Source: an uncultured Paraprevotella sp.
GTDB taxonomy: Bacteria > Bacteroidota > Bacteroidia > Bacteroidales > Bacteroidaceae
Assembly: GCA_900546665.1 (NCBI GenBank)
Contig: URDY01000007.1
Coordinates: 62,001 to 126,000 of the forward strand
Direction: 5' to 3'
Length of the DNA: 64,000 nt
The position numbers were made by a program, and so were the translations under genes. The notes under the pieces were generated by a model that made no database searches, was not told the DNA's origin, and worked only from the letters and a program-made list of their open reading frames with translations. Positions 50,013-59,287 of this stretch are shown here, one piece after another (positions within the stretch are counted from its first letter, which is position 1; the number at the start of each line of letters is the position of its first letter).

Positions 50013-52811
50013 TTATAAAGGCATTGTGAGCTGTTCCTGACTGGCAGCCAGTTTCTGTATGCCGTCTTCATGGGCATTGAGGCGTGCGCGCAGTTCAGCA
50101 ATTTGTGTCTGTATAATGGACTCTTCGTGTTCCATTCTTGCAATTTCTGAATTGAGGGTGGCTGTTCGGTTTTCTCTTTCCGAATCAATAGTGCCACCAC
50201 TGGCTTGATGCGCAGCTAAAATCATGCTTGCATCTTCAGTGCGTGCTTCTGCCAACATTTTTTTCAGAGTTATTTCCCGTATTGATTGTCTGACAGAATT
50301 CCAATCGGTAGAACTTTTGAAGGTTTGTTCTATTTCTGCATATTGTATGGGAGAATGTTGTGAATTGTATTTCCTGATCCATAGATCCAGTTCGGAATGT
50401 TCCTCGGCGCTTTGGGCTTCCAGTATTTTGTTGCAGTCGTCAATATGTTGCAGATAGCCTTTTTGGAATAAATATTCTCCATACAGTTCTTTATTGTGGT
50501 TATGAGCTTCAATTCGTGCCTGGTCTGCTTCCTGAATTAGAGCAAACAGAGTCATGCAGTAAGCTTTGACGTCACCTTCAGGAAAATTTTTGATGATTTG
50601 TTCCTGTTCCAGTTTAAGAACTTCCTGTAACCTTTCCAGTTCTTTTTTCAGATATTCCTTTTGTTTTTCTACAAATGAAGTCTGTGATTTGACCAATTCG
50701 GTAGCCATACGTTGTTTGATACAAGCTTCCCGGTAAGTAGCAGTTTCTGTTTTGAGTTGTGCATATTTATCCATTTGTTGCTGGATATAGATATACAGGT
50801 TTTCCGGACTGTCTTTCCATGTCTTATACCAATTGCTGAGGTTTATTGTATGGTCTATTTCTTCATAAAGTGTACTATAAGAGCTGTTTGTACGACTCAT
50901 GGACTGCTGAAGCTGTTCCACGTGATGAGCGAGAACCTGACATGCAGTGTTTGTTTCGTTGAGTCGTATGATAAGGTTGTTTTTTTCCTGTTCTTTTTCG
51001 GTCAGCTTTTCATTGAGGGCATTGATATTGGACTGGTGATAATTGAAGGTGTCCAATTCTTTTTGGGCGTTTTCTGCATCCAGACCGGTTTTTTCGATAA
51101 GCTGTTGCAGCATACTTCTGCGTGCTTCCAGATTAGTACTTGGTGAGCATTCGTTGAATGACCGGTCCAAAGGGATAAATGCGCTCCAGTTGGCTACGTT
51201 ACTTTGTTGGATTTTCTTATAGATAATCAGAGCCTGATAAGAAACCTCAAGTTTGCCTTCTTCTATAGCTTGCTCTCGTTTAAGTTCAGCCAGTTTCTTT
51301 TCTGTGAGTTTCAGTTCATTGGCGGCTTGTTCATATTCGGTTTTCATTTCCCCGATCAATTTACTTTGTTCCAAAATGGTATCGGAATGATAGGGGTGAT
51401 GTGTAGCGCCGCATACACAGCAGTTGCAGCCCTCTTGCAAGTCCTTGCGCAATTGCATGACATCCTGACTCTTGCTGAGTGTATAGGCGTATTTAAGTTC
51501 TTCGCACTGTTTTCTCATGGCCGATACTTCTATTTCCAGTTTGGAAATATCGGTCTGAAGCGTTTCATTGTGCATTTGCATTCTGGTAATTTCCAGACTT
51601 TTTTCGTCGATAAGTATGTAGCCTTTTGATATTTGTTCCCACAACTGGTTGGCATTATAGAGTTGTTCCATTTTGCTTTTCAGCGTCATGGCACGTTGTT
51701 GCAGGGTATAACTGTTCATACCTACAATGCTCTTTTGATGTACTTGCAACTCGCTTTGTAGGGTTTTTATGTGGGCATCAGCATCTTTTGATGCCATAAA
51801 CAGTTTGTTTAGTTTTTCGTTTTCTTCATTCTGTTTTTTCAGACTTGTTTCAAGCTGTTGTTGCAATTCTTCTTTTCGTTTCTTCAGTGAAAACAGAAAT
51901 TTAAGTTTGGCTAATATGGTTTCGCCGCTTTCGATCATTTTTTGCAATGAATTCATGTTTTGCAAGGCCTGTTGCTTTTCAGCATATACGGCTTCCGTTT
52001 TTTTCTGTTCGTTTTCAGCTTCAAGAACTGCTTGCTTGAGTGGATTGAGAGTCAGCAACGTTTGTTCCAATTGCTCTTTCAATTCTTTTATTCTTGCATT
52101 ATATTCGTATATATTAGCCTGTAAATGATAACCGTCTGCTATGAGATTTTGGGCGTTGACAGCTTGGCTCACGGCTTCGGTGTATTCTTTTTCCTTTTGT
52201 TCAACCGTTTTGAGAGAATTCGTATAGACTGATTCCTGGTTCGTTGTATTATGAAGCTGTTTTTTGCTGCTTTCTCTTTGTTCACTCCAAGCCTTTTCTA
52301 TGACTTTAATTCTTTCATAATTACCCAAAACGGCTTCGAATGCCTCAAACTGTTCAAGTGATCTTATTTCGGTCAGATAGGCATTGTATTTTTTATTTAT
52401 TTCAAGGTATGCAGCTTTTTGCTTATTGAGGTTGTTTAGAAGAATTTCAAATTGATAAATCCACTTTTTCTCTTCTTGTAGATCTTCTATTGTCTGTATG
52501 ATATTGTTTAATTTGGTCTGCAGAAGTCGGATGCGTTCCTGAATCTTAAGTTGTTCGTTTTCATCCAAAATATGTTCGCCTACTTTTTGTCGTTTGGCTT
52601 CCAAATAAGCCCAATGACGAAACAGTTTACGCAAAACATCCGGTATTTCAGTACCGTATTGCTCTGAAAACCATTGTTGTGCCGCCTCTTCCGGAGTCAG
52701 ATCGTTGCGTGTCGGATTATTGACTCCATTTGATTCATTTTGAATGGTTTGAGGTTCTTTTTCCATCATTTTCGGAGTCTCTTTATGTGTATTTCTTTGG
52801 AAAAGTTTCAT
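50013..52811 (-). CDS. Long coiled-coil protein with central SbcC/Rad50-like zinc hook, no ATPase heads
   Basis: 932 residues, almost all heptad-like coiled coil rich in Glu, Gln, Lys and Leu. At the exact middle is a hook motif, LQEGCNCCVCGATHHP (CxxC = Cys464 and Cys467), which closely resembles the zinc hook of SbcC/Rad50 (CPxCGS..HP), where two molecules join through one zinc. Unlike SbcC there is no Walker A at the N-terminus and no signature or Walker B at the C-terminus; the N-terminal ~80 residues (LTPEEAAQQWFSEQYGTEIPDVLRKLFRHWAYLEAKRQKVGEHILDENEQ) are a small folded helical piece. No signal peptide or membrane segment. No sbcD nearby. It is first in an operon with a murein amidase. 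Function unknown. Confidence 0.75.
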   Translation of the reverse strand: MKLFQRNTHKETPKMMEKEPQTIQNESNGVNNPTRNDLTPEEAAQQWFSEQYGTEIPDVLRKLFRHWAYLEAKRQKVGEHILDENEQLKIQERIRLLQTKLNNIIQTIEDLQEEKKWIYQFEILLNNLNKQKAAYLEINKKYNAYLTEIRSLEQFEAFEAVLGNYERIKVIEKAWSEQRESSKKQLHNTTNQESVYTNSLKTVEQKEKEYTEAVSQAVNAQNLIADGYHLQANIYEYNARIKELKEQLEQTLLTLNPLKQAVLEAENEQKKTEAVYAEKQQALQNMNSLQKMIESGETILAKLKFLFSLKKRKEELQQQLETSLKKQNEENEKLNKLFMASKDADAHIKTLQSELQVHQKSIVGMNSYTLQQRAMTLKSKMEQLYNANQLWEQISKGYILIDEKSLEITRMQMHNETLQTDISKLEIEVSAMRKQCEELKYAYTLSKSQDVMQLRKDLQEGCNCCVCGATHHPYHSDTILEQSKLIGEMKTEYEQAANELKLTEKKLAELKREQAIEEGKLEVSYQALIIYKKIQQSNVANWSAFIPLDRSFNECSPSTNLEARRSMLQQLIEKTGLDAENAQKELDTFNYHQSNINALNEKLTEKEQEKNNLIIRLNETNTACQVLAHHVEQLQQSMSRTNSSYSTLYEEIDHTINLSNWYKTWKDSPENLYIYIQQQMDKYAQLKTETATYREACIKQRMATELVKSQTSFVEKQKEYLKKELERLQEVLKLEQEQIIKNFPEGDVKAYCMTLFALIQEADQARIEAHNHNKELYGEYLFQKGYLQHIDDCNKILEAQSAEEHSELDLWIRKYNSQHSPIQYAEIEQTFKSSTDWNSVRQSIREITLKKMLAEARTEDASMILAAHQASGGTIDSERENRTATLNSEIARMEHEESIIQTQIAELRARLNAHEDGIQKLAASQEQLTMPL

Positions 52812-52837
52812 ACGACAGTTTCTTCATGTTAAGCGTG

Positions 52838-52845
52838 CAAATTTA
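52838..52845 (-). promoter_or_regulatory. -7 box (TAAATTTG) for the coiled-coil/amidase operon
   Basis: The plus strand reads CAAATTTA, 26 bases upstream of the ATG at 52811. Confidence 0.55.
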
Positions 52846-52918
52846 AGAATAAAAAATGTTTTGTGCTAGAAACAGGTATTATAAATGAAAATAAAATCGT
52901 AGAATGAAAAAAAAATAG

Positions 52919-52926
52919 TAAATTTG
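52919..52926 (+). promoter_or_regulatory. -7 box (TAAATTTG) for hisS
   Basis: Consensus box 28 bases before the ATG; TCG at 52897-52899 is a weak -33. Confidence 0.55.
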
Positions 52927-52954
52927 CCGTAGAATCATTAAATTTAGTGAAAAA

Positions 52955-54319
52955 ATGGCAACAAAACCAGGTATTCCAAAAGGAACCCGAGACTTTTCTC
53001 CTGTAGAGATGGCGAAAAGAAATTATATTTTCGATACAATACGCAGTGTTTATGCCCTTTATGGTTTTCAGCAGATCGAGACACCTGCAATGGAAAATCT
53101 TTCTACATTGATGGGGAAATATGGCGAAGAGGGAGATAAATTGTTATTTAAAATATTAAATTCCGGTAATTTTCTTGCTGGTATTCAAAAAGATGAAATA
53201 GAAGAAAGCAACACAAATAAACTGGCTTCCCGTTTGTGTGAAAAAGGGTTGAGATATGATCTGACTGTTCCTTTTGCCCGCTATGTTGTACAGCATAGAG
53301 ATGAACTGACTTTGCCTTTCAAGCGTTACCAGATTCAGCCCGTGTGGCGTGCGGATCGTCCCCAAAAAGGACGGTATAGAGAGTTTTATCAGTGTGATGC
53401 CGATGTGGTAGGCAGTGATTCTTTGCTTAATGAAGTGGAACTTATGCAGATTGTGGATACTGTTTTCTCCAAATTCGGTATCAGAGTCTGTATCAAGCTA
53501 AATAATCGTAAGATTTTGAGTGGTATTGCAGAGATTATCGGTGAAGCTGACAAGATTGTAGATATTACAGTGGCTATTGATAAACTTGATAAAATAGGAC
53601 TTGATAATGTCAATGCGGAACTTGCAGCTTGCGGTATCAGTCAGGAAGCCATAGAAAAATTACAACCTATTATCCTTTTGAAGGGTACAAATGCTGAGAA
53701 ACTGAAGACCATGTCTGACTTGTTGGCTACAAGTGAGACAGGATTAAAGGGGGTAGAGGAATGTGAATTTGTACTTAATTCACTGAAGACTGTCGGTTTG
53801 AAGAATCAGATAGAACTCGATTTGACCTTGGCACGTGGCTTGAATTATTATACGGGGTGTATTTTTGAGGTAAAGGCACTTGATGTTGAAATCGGCAGTA
53901 TTACAGGTGGAGGCCGTTATGATAATCTGACAGGAATTTTCGGATTGCCGGGATTAAGCGGTGTAGGTATTTCTTTTGGTGCAGACCGTATCTTTGATGT
54001 GCTGAACCAGTTGGATCTGTATCCTCAGGAAACGATTACTGGTACAGAATTGCTGTTTGTCAATTTCGGTCAGAAAGAAGTATCGTACAGTCTGCCCATT
54101 ATTGCAAAGGTGCGTGAGGCTGGTGTACGTTGTGAAATCTATCCGGACAGTGTGAAGATGAAAAAGCAGATGAGTTATGCCAACGCAAAACAAATACCGT
54201 TTGTTGCAATTGTAGGAGAGAACGAGATGCAGGAGGGGAAAGTAACGCTCAAGAATATGACAACCGGTGAACAGTCTTTAGTTACTCCTGAAGATCTGAT
54301 AATTACCGTTAAAGCTTGA
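52955..54319 (+). CDS. hisS: Histidyl-tRNA synthetase
   Basis: 454 residues, class II aminoacyl-tRNA synthetase. Motif 1: [41 protein letters not shown]. Motif 2: [30 protein letters not shown]. His-specific: [15 protein letters not shown]. Motif 3: [10 protein letters not shown]...[15 protein letters not shown]. The anticodon-binding domain closes the protein ([59 protein letters not shown]). Cytoplasmic, essential. Confidence 0.97.
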   Translation: MATKPGIPKGTRDFSPVEMAKRNYIFDTIRSVYALYGFQQIETPAMENLSTLMGKYGEEGDKLLFKILNSGNFLAGIQKDEIEESNTNKLASRLCEKGLRYDLTVPFARYVVQHRDELTLPFKRYQIQPVWRADRPQKGRYREFYQCDADVVGSDSLLNEVELMQIVDTVFSKFGIRVCIKLNNRKILSGIAEIIGEADKIVDITVAIDKLDKIGLDNVNAELAACGISQEAIEKLQPIILLKGTNAEKLKTMSDLLATSETGLKGVEECEFVLNSLKTVGLKNQIELDLTLARGLNYYTGCIFEVKALDVEIGSITGGGRYDNLTGIFGLPGLSGVGISFGADRIFDVLNQLDLYPQETITGTELLFVNFGQKEVSYSLPIIAKVREAGVRCEIYPDSVKMKKQMSYANAKQIPFVAIVGENEMQEGKVTLKNMTTGEQSLVTPEDLIITVKA

Positions 54320-54345
54320 TAATCTGTTTTCCAAAAAATAAAAAT

Positions 54346-54378
54346 GCCGTTATCTTTGTTCTGAATGAAGATAACGGC
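54346..54378 (+). promoter_or_regulatory. Promoter of the DUF4251 gene inside a perfect inverted repeat
   Basis: Arms GCCGTTATCTT (54346-54356) and AAGATAACGGC (54368-54378) with an 11-base loop. The left arm contains most of the -7 box TATCTTTG (54351-54358); the expected transcript start falls in the loop. It may be an operator, a hairpin at the mRNA 5' end, or a hisS terminator. Confidence 0.5.
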
Positions 54379-54385
54379 GTTTATT

Positions 54386-54847
54386 ATGAAAAGATTATTG
54401 CAGTTTTTTTTAAGTTTGTTTGGTATCAGCTTATTGGCTGGATATACATTGTCGGGTGTGAAAGCTCAGGAAGTTTTTGATCCAATGGCTTTCAGAATAG
54501 ATGTGACTCACATGATTCCTCAGGCATATCCTTCTCGTACTTTGAGTTATGGCTATTTCCTGAAGGTACATCATGATTCTGTGCAGGTCAGCTTGCCGTA
54601 TATGGGGCGTGTTTATCAGCCTGAGATGAATGACGAAGGTTTGCAGTTCGATTTGCCTTATGAACACTTTAAGATTGAAAATGGACGCAAGGAGTCGAAG
54701 CAGGTCTGTTTTACCGTGAAGAAAAGCTTTATTCAATATCGTTTTCAGATTACAGTCTGGCCCAACGGCCGTGCTGACATATTTCTTTCACCAAGTAATG
54801 CTCAAGCCGTATCTTATGACGGAGACTTGACCGGAACAGGAAAATAA
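54386..54847 (+). CDS. DUF4251 family secreted protein
   Basis: 153 residues from the ATG at 54386. An in-frame ATG at 54365 sits where transcription should begin, and would spoil the signal peptide. MKRLLQFFLSLFGISLLAGYTLSGVKAQ is a signal peptide, cleaved after VKA. The mature body (FRIDVTHMIPQAYPSRTLSYGYFLKVHHDSVQVSLPYMGRVYQPEMNDEGLQFDLPYEHFKIENGRK...QITVWPNGRADIFLSPSNAQAVSYDGDL) matches DUF4251, a Bacteroidetes periplasmic family with no known function. Confidence 0.85.
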   Translation: MKRLLQFFLSLFGISLLAGYTLSGVKAQEVFDPMAFRIDVTHMIPQAYPSRTLSYGYFLKVHHDSVQVSLPYMGRVYQPEMNDEGLQFDLPYEHFKIENGRKESKQVCFTVKKSFIQYRFQITVWPNGRADIFLSPSNAQAVSYDGDLTGTGK

Positions 54848-54868
54848 AGGCATGTAGGAGACAGAAGG

Positions 54869-56140
54869 TTATTCATTGATGGTGACAGACAATTTGTCTA
54901 TTCTGGCACCATCCATGTCTATGACTTCAAAATTGAATTTATGCCATTGCAGTTGTTCGCCGCATGAAGGGATATGTTGAAGCTTTTCCAACAATAAGCC
55001 TGCTACGGTCGTATATTCGACATCTTTATACAAATCTTCAGACTTGAAGAAACAAAGAAAGTCATAAAATGGGCATTGTCCGTCAACAAGCCATTCTTCT
55101 TTTTCATTCCTTTTGATAATATCCGGATTTTCAGTTCCTTCTTCCACATATCCGACTAGACCGTCAAGAATGTCTTTCAATGTGACTATGCCCTGACATG
55201 TGCCGAATTCATCGCAAACCATGGCTCTGGTGAATTTTTCTTTTTTCATGAGTTCCAAAACCTTGTATACAGGCATGTTTTCATGTATAAACTTGACATC
55301 ATGGAGAATGTCTTTTATTTTAAAATCAGGACGGTTGATTTGTAATATCAGATCCTTAAGATAGATGATGCCCTGTATCTCGTCCGGATTGCCTTCTGCT
55401 ACGGGGTAAACGTTATAGATATGACTTTCCAGTGTATGACGGATTTCGTCACTGGACATGTTCAGATCCATCCATACCAAATCGTTTTTATGGGTCATAA
55501 TGGAACTGACTTTCAAATCGCCCATTAAGAATACCCGTTGTACGATATCTTGTTCTACGGGTTGAACTTCTCCTTCTTCGCGGCCTTCCTGTATCATGGA
55601 TTTGATTTCTTCTTCTGTCACTTTGTTGCCGGTTGATTTTATTCCCAAAAGATTGAATATGACAGAAGTACTCTTAGCGAGTAACCACACAAACGGTGAA
55701 GCTATTTTAGAGAGTGCGTTCATGGGGCGTGCCACGAAAAGAGACATCTTGGTAGCAGCACTCAAACCTATGCGTTTGGGGACAAGCTCACCAAATATAA
55801 TGGAAAGATAGGTTACTGCAAAAACAATAATAGTCTGAGCTAAAGTTTCACTGTAACGTGTGGAAACACCCCAGTCTTCGAGGATGTCACCAAGGCTTAC
55901 ACCGAGTGTTTTGCCTGAATATATACCAGTTAGAATACCGATCAGAGTGATGCCTATTTGAATTGTTGAAAGAAAACGATCAGGCTCGTTAGCTAATTTA
56001 ATGGCAGTCTGGGCTGCTTTGTTACCTTTTCGTGCTTCATTGTTGAGGCTGGATTTTCTGGCAGAGATGACTGCTATTTCCGACATGGCAAAAATGCCAT
56101 TAAGTAAAATAAGAATTAAAATGATAATAATTTCGTTCAT
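54869..56140 (-). CDS. CNNM/CorC-type membrane protein (DUF21-CBS-CorC_HlyC)
   Basis: 423 residues. DUF21 membrane domain with helices at ~3-23, 60-80, 100-125 and 140-165 (NGIFAMSEIAVISARKSSLNNEARKG; FGELVPKRIGLS), two CBS domains (~200-320: SSIMTHKNDLVWMDLN; LELMKKEKFTRAMVCDEFGTCQGIVTLKDILDGLVG) and a C-terminal CorC_HlyC transporter-associated domain (YTTVAGLLLEKLQHIPSCGEQLQWHKFNFEVIDMDGARIDKLSV). Such proteins are linked to Mg2+/Co2+ efflux; older 'hemolysin' labels are misleading. It converges on the DUF4251 gene. Confidence 0.92.
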   Translation of the reverse strand: MNEIIIILILILLNGIFAMSEIAVISARKSSLNNEARKGNKAAQTAIKLANEPDRFLSTIQIGITLIGILTGIYSGKTLGVSLGDILEDWGVSTRYSETLAQTIIVFAVTYLSIIFGELVPKRIGLSAATKMSLFVARPMNALSKIASPFVWLLAKSTSVIFNLLGIKSTGNKVTEEEIKSMIQEGREEGEVQPVEQDIVQRVFLMGDLKVSSIMTHKNDLVWMDLNMSSDEIRHTLESHIYNVYPVAEGNPDEIQGIIYLKDLILQINRPDFKIKDILHDVKFIHENMPVYKVLELMKKEKFTRAMVCDEFGTCQGIVTLKDILDGLVGYVEEGTENPDIIKRNEKEEWLVDGQCPFYDFLCFFKSEDLYKDVEYTTVAGLLLEKLQHIPSCGEQLQWHKFNFEVIDMDGARIDKLSVTINE

Positions 56141-56165
56141 GTAGTTTTATCGTGAATATTTTTCG

Positions 56166-56173
56166 CAAATATA
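56166..56173 (-). promoter_or_regulatory. -7 box (TATATTTG) for the CNNM/CorC gene
   Basis: The plus strand reads CAAATATA, 25 bases upstream of the ATG at 56140. Confidence 0.55.
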
Positions 56174-56307
56174 CTTAACTTGCAATGATGGTGAAAAAAT
56201 ATACTGTTAACAAAAGTATATAAAGTAAAAACAACACTAAAAATAATAGTGGAAATTAAACATTAAAAGATTATATCCATCCAAAAAATGACCTTAAACT
56301 AAGCTAT

Positions 56308-59187
56308 ATGAAAAGAGGAATTCTTTTATGTTTATTTTTTATTATATCACTTTGGGTAGGAGCGAGTGAGAATGCTTCTGATTCAGTTAGTTATAAGCTG
56401 ACTGTCAGAGGGATGGTTTATGAACGTCAGACTTTGGATCCTATGATAGGTGCCAGTGTGCAACTTTTCAATATGAAAGGTGATATTGTAAAATCAGCTG
56501 TAACTTCAGATAAGGGCAGTTATATTTTACCCGATATACCATCAGGGTCATATCAGATGAAATTTTCGTATGTAGGTTTTGATTCTCAGACACTAACTGT
56601 TAAATTACCACAGAAATCAGGTAATTTTAAGGCATCAGATGTGCTTTTGCGTGAAAGTTCTCAATGGTTGAAGGAGGCCGTTGTGACAGCAAAAGCAGCA
56701 GAAATGACAGTTGTGGAAGATACGGTTATGTATCATGCCAATGCTTATACTGTTCCGGAAGGTTCTGTGGTAGAGGAACTGATAAAAAAGTTACCGGGAG
56801 TAGAAATAGAAGACGGTAAGATTACGGTCAATGGTAAAGAAGTATCTCAAATATTGGTTGATGGCAAGGAGTTTTTCGGAACAGACAAAGAGATCACTTT
56901 GAAAAATCTGCCGGCTGATATTGTTGATAAAATCAAAACGTATGAGAAAAAAAGTGATAATGCACGGATTTCGGGAATAGATGATGGAAATGAGCAGACG
57001 GTTATAGATTTGAGTGTCAAGGAAGATAAGAAAAAAGGTTGGTTTGGCAATATTGATGGTGCCTATGGTACTCATGATCGTTATGACGGGCGTATTAACG
57101 TCAATCGTTTTACTGGTGATCGTCGTTTCTCTTTGATTGGAAATGCCAATAACACCCGGGGAGGCGGACAACGGTCTGATCAGTCTGGTGGACTTAATTT
57201 TTATAGTAATTCAGAAAAATTGGAGGTTAATGGCAATGTCCGGCTTAACACTTCGCAGAATAACAATGCATCATGGGGCAGTTCCCAGTCTTTTGAGAAT
57301 TCAGATGCAGCTTATTCCAATTGGCGTAACAACTCTTCCGGAAACTCAATCGGTTCAGGAATGGATGTTAAGTTGGAATGGCGACCGGACACAATGACAA
57401 ATGTGCTGTTCCGTTCAAATCTCTCACAGAATAAGAACAGAAATCATTCGAATAATGAATCAGCTACATTTAACGATGATCCGTATCTTTACAGTCAGGA
57501 AGCAGATCCTTTGAATTATCTGGAATATCTGAAGGATATGATTGGGGTTAATCACAATCTGAATGGCTCTTCTTCTAAAGGGCATTCTTGGAATGGCAAT
57601 GGCTCGTTGTCATATAATCGCAGGATGGCCAAGAAAGGCCGTAATCTTAATATCAGGTTAGGGGGAGGCTTTGGAGAGAATGTGAATGAGTCCGGTTCGT
57701 ATTCACAAATTGACTATTATCAGATATTGGCGGCCAATGGCGGAGATTCTGTTTACCATAAAGTGCAATTTAATGAATCGTCAAATAATAATCATCAAAT
57801 TAATACGGGAATATCGTATAGTGAGCCCCTTAATGAGACAACTTTTCTTCAGTTCTCTTATAATTTCAGTTTCCGTTATCAGAATAATGACAGGACGGTT
57901 TGTTCGTTATTCGATCCCTGGATAGCTTATTGGGGAGTTGGAGTTGATGATTATATGGATTGGAAGTCAAAGGCGGAACCGGATATAGATCAGTGCAGAT
58001 ATGTGGAAAACAAATATTATAACCACGATATTCGTTTACAGGTCAGAATGAACCGTACTAAATATAATTTGACGGCTGGTGTGAATATTCAGCCGCAGAA
58101 ATCAGTAGTAGAATATACTAAAGGAAAAAAGGATTATCATATCGGCCGAACGGTAGTCAATGCTGCACCAACAGCTAATTTCCGTTATCGTTTTGCCCGT
58201 CAGGAACAGTTCCGTTTTACTTATCGGGGTAATACAGGACAACCGGGTATGACGGACTTGATACCAGACACGTTAAATAATGCCAATCCTTTGAATATTC
58301 GTCTTGGTAATGCTGAACTGAAACCGTCTTTTACCCATCAAATAAGAGCCGATTATAATAAGTTCATACAGGAACATCAGCGTTCGTATGCTTTTGGAGG
58401 GGATTTCAGGACGACTCAGAATGCCGTGAGTAGTCGTACTGAATATAATCCTCTTACCGGAGGACGTATTACGAAACCGGAGAATATCAATGGTAATTGG
58501 AATGCATCTGGTTATTTTAATTTTAATACTGCATTCCGTGATGACCGTTTCCGTATAAATGCTAATTCCAGCGTCAACTATACAAATGCTGTCGGTTTTG
58601 TATATCAGTATAGTACTAAAGAAACGGTTAAGAACCGTACGGGAAGTTTGTCTGCCCGTGAGAATGTGAGAGGGGCTTTCAGAAACGAGTGGCTGGAAGT
58701 GGCTGTCCATGGATCTGTTCGTTATAATCATTCCCGTAGTACTTCTGCTTCAGCTTCTAATTTGGATACCTATGCTTTCAATTATGGAGGAAGTACACAG
58801 ATGGATTTACCTTGGGATGTGACCATATCTACAGATATAACGAATAATTGCAGACGGGGTTATAGTGAAGCTTCGATGAATACGGATGAACTGATTTGGA
58901 ATATGCAGCTGTCTAAGCAGTTTTTAAAAGGAAATGCTGCAACTTTGAGTTTCCGTTGGTATGATATTCTTGCTCAAAGAAGTAATGTACGGCGTAATGT
59001 AAGTGCCTTTTCTCGAACAGACTCAAGTTCAGAAAATATTTATAGTTACTGTATGTTGCATTTTATATACAGGTTTAATGTTTTCGGGGGAAAGTCATCA
59101 AGACGCGAACAGAAAGATTTCGAAAGAAACCGACCGGATCATAAAAGAGGGACTCCCAAACATTTGCGGCAGGCGGAGAGAGGATAA
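56308..59187 (+). CDS. Outer-membrane beta-barrel receptor-like protein (carboxypeptidase-regulatory domain + plug + barrel)
   Basis: 959 residues. Signal peptide (MKRGILLCLFFIISLWVGAS). Residues ~30-110 are a CarboxypepD_reg-like beta-sandwich (LTVRGMVYERQTLDPMIGASVQLFNMKGDIVKSAVTSDKGSYILPDIPSGSYQMKFSYVGF). A plug-like segment follows (VVEELIKKLPGVEIEDGKITVNGKEVSQILVDGKEFFG, NLPADIVDKIKTYEKKSD). The remaining ~700 residues alternate as an outer-membrane barrel (OMP_b-brl_3 type), ending in a basic tail. No TonB box is obvious and no SusD partner is adjacent, so it is not a SusC glycan importer of the usual kind. Substrate unknown. Confidence 0.88.
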   Translation: MKRGILLCLFFIISLWVGASENASDSVSYKLTVRGMVYERQTLDPMIGASVQLFNMKGDIVKSAVTSDKGSYILPDIPSGSYQMKFSYVGFDSQTLTVKLPQKSGNFKASDVLLRESSQWLKEAVVTAKAAEMTVVEDTVMYHANAYTVPEGSVVEELIKKLPGVEIEDGKITVNGKEVSQILVDGKEFFGTDKEITLKNLPADIVDKIKTYEKKSDNARISGIDDGNEQTVIDLSVKEDKKKGWFGNIDGAYGTHDRYDGRINVNRFTGDRRFSLIGNANNTRGGGQRSDQSGGLNFYSNSEKLEVNGNVRLNTSQNNNASWGSSQSFENSDAAYSNWRNNSSGNSIGSGMDVKLEWRPDTMTNVLFRSNLSQNKNRNHSNNESATFNDDPYLYSQEADPLNYLEYLKDMIGVNHNLNGSSSKGHSWNGNGSLSYNRRMAKKGRNLNIRLGGGFGENVNESGSYSQIDYYQILAANGGDSVYHKVQFNESSNNNHQINTGISYSEPLNETTFLQFSYNFSFRYQNNDRTVCSLFDPWIAYWGVGVDDYMDWKSKAEPDIDQCRYVENKYYNHDIRLQVRMNRTKYNLTAGVNIQPQKSVVEYTKGKKDYHIGRTVVNAAPTANFRYRFARQEQFRFTYRGNTGQPGMTDLIPDTLNNANPLNIRLGNAELKPSFTHQIRADYNKFIQEHQRSYAFGGDFRTTQNAVSSRTEYNPLTGGRITKPENINGNWNASGYFNFNTAFRDDRFRINANSSVNYTNAVGFVYQYSTKETVKNRTGSLSARENVRGAFRNEWLEVAVHGSVRYNHSRSTSASASNLDTYAFNYGGSTQMDLPWDVTISTDITNNCRRGYSEASMNTDELIWNMQLSKQFLKGNAATLSFRWYDILAQRSNVRRNVSAFSRTDSSSENIYSYCMLHFIYRFNVFGGKSSRREQKDFERNRPDHKRGTPKHLRQAERG

Positions 59188-59217
59188 CATCAGATGGTAA
59201 TCAAAAGAACAGATTAG

Positions 59218-59249
59218 TTTGCAGAGTTGTCGGTTTCTGCTTATCTTTG
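59218..59249 (+). promoter_or_regulatory. Promoter for the AlkD-like gene
   Basis: TTTG at 59218-59221, 20 bases, TATCTTTG at 59242-59249. A perfect consensus pair. Confidence 0.8.
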
Positions 59250-59287
59250 TAAAAGCATAAAATGAAATAGAGACAATTGTGCCAATT

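Noticed and set aside
56308..59187. SusC-type TonB-dependent receptor of a polysaccharide-utilization locus
   Set aside because: No SusD partner, glycosidases or regulator adjoin it, and the family resembles the OMP_b-brl_3 receptors rather than SusC.
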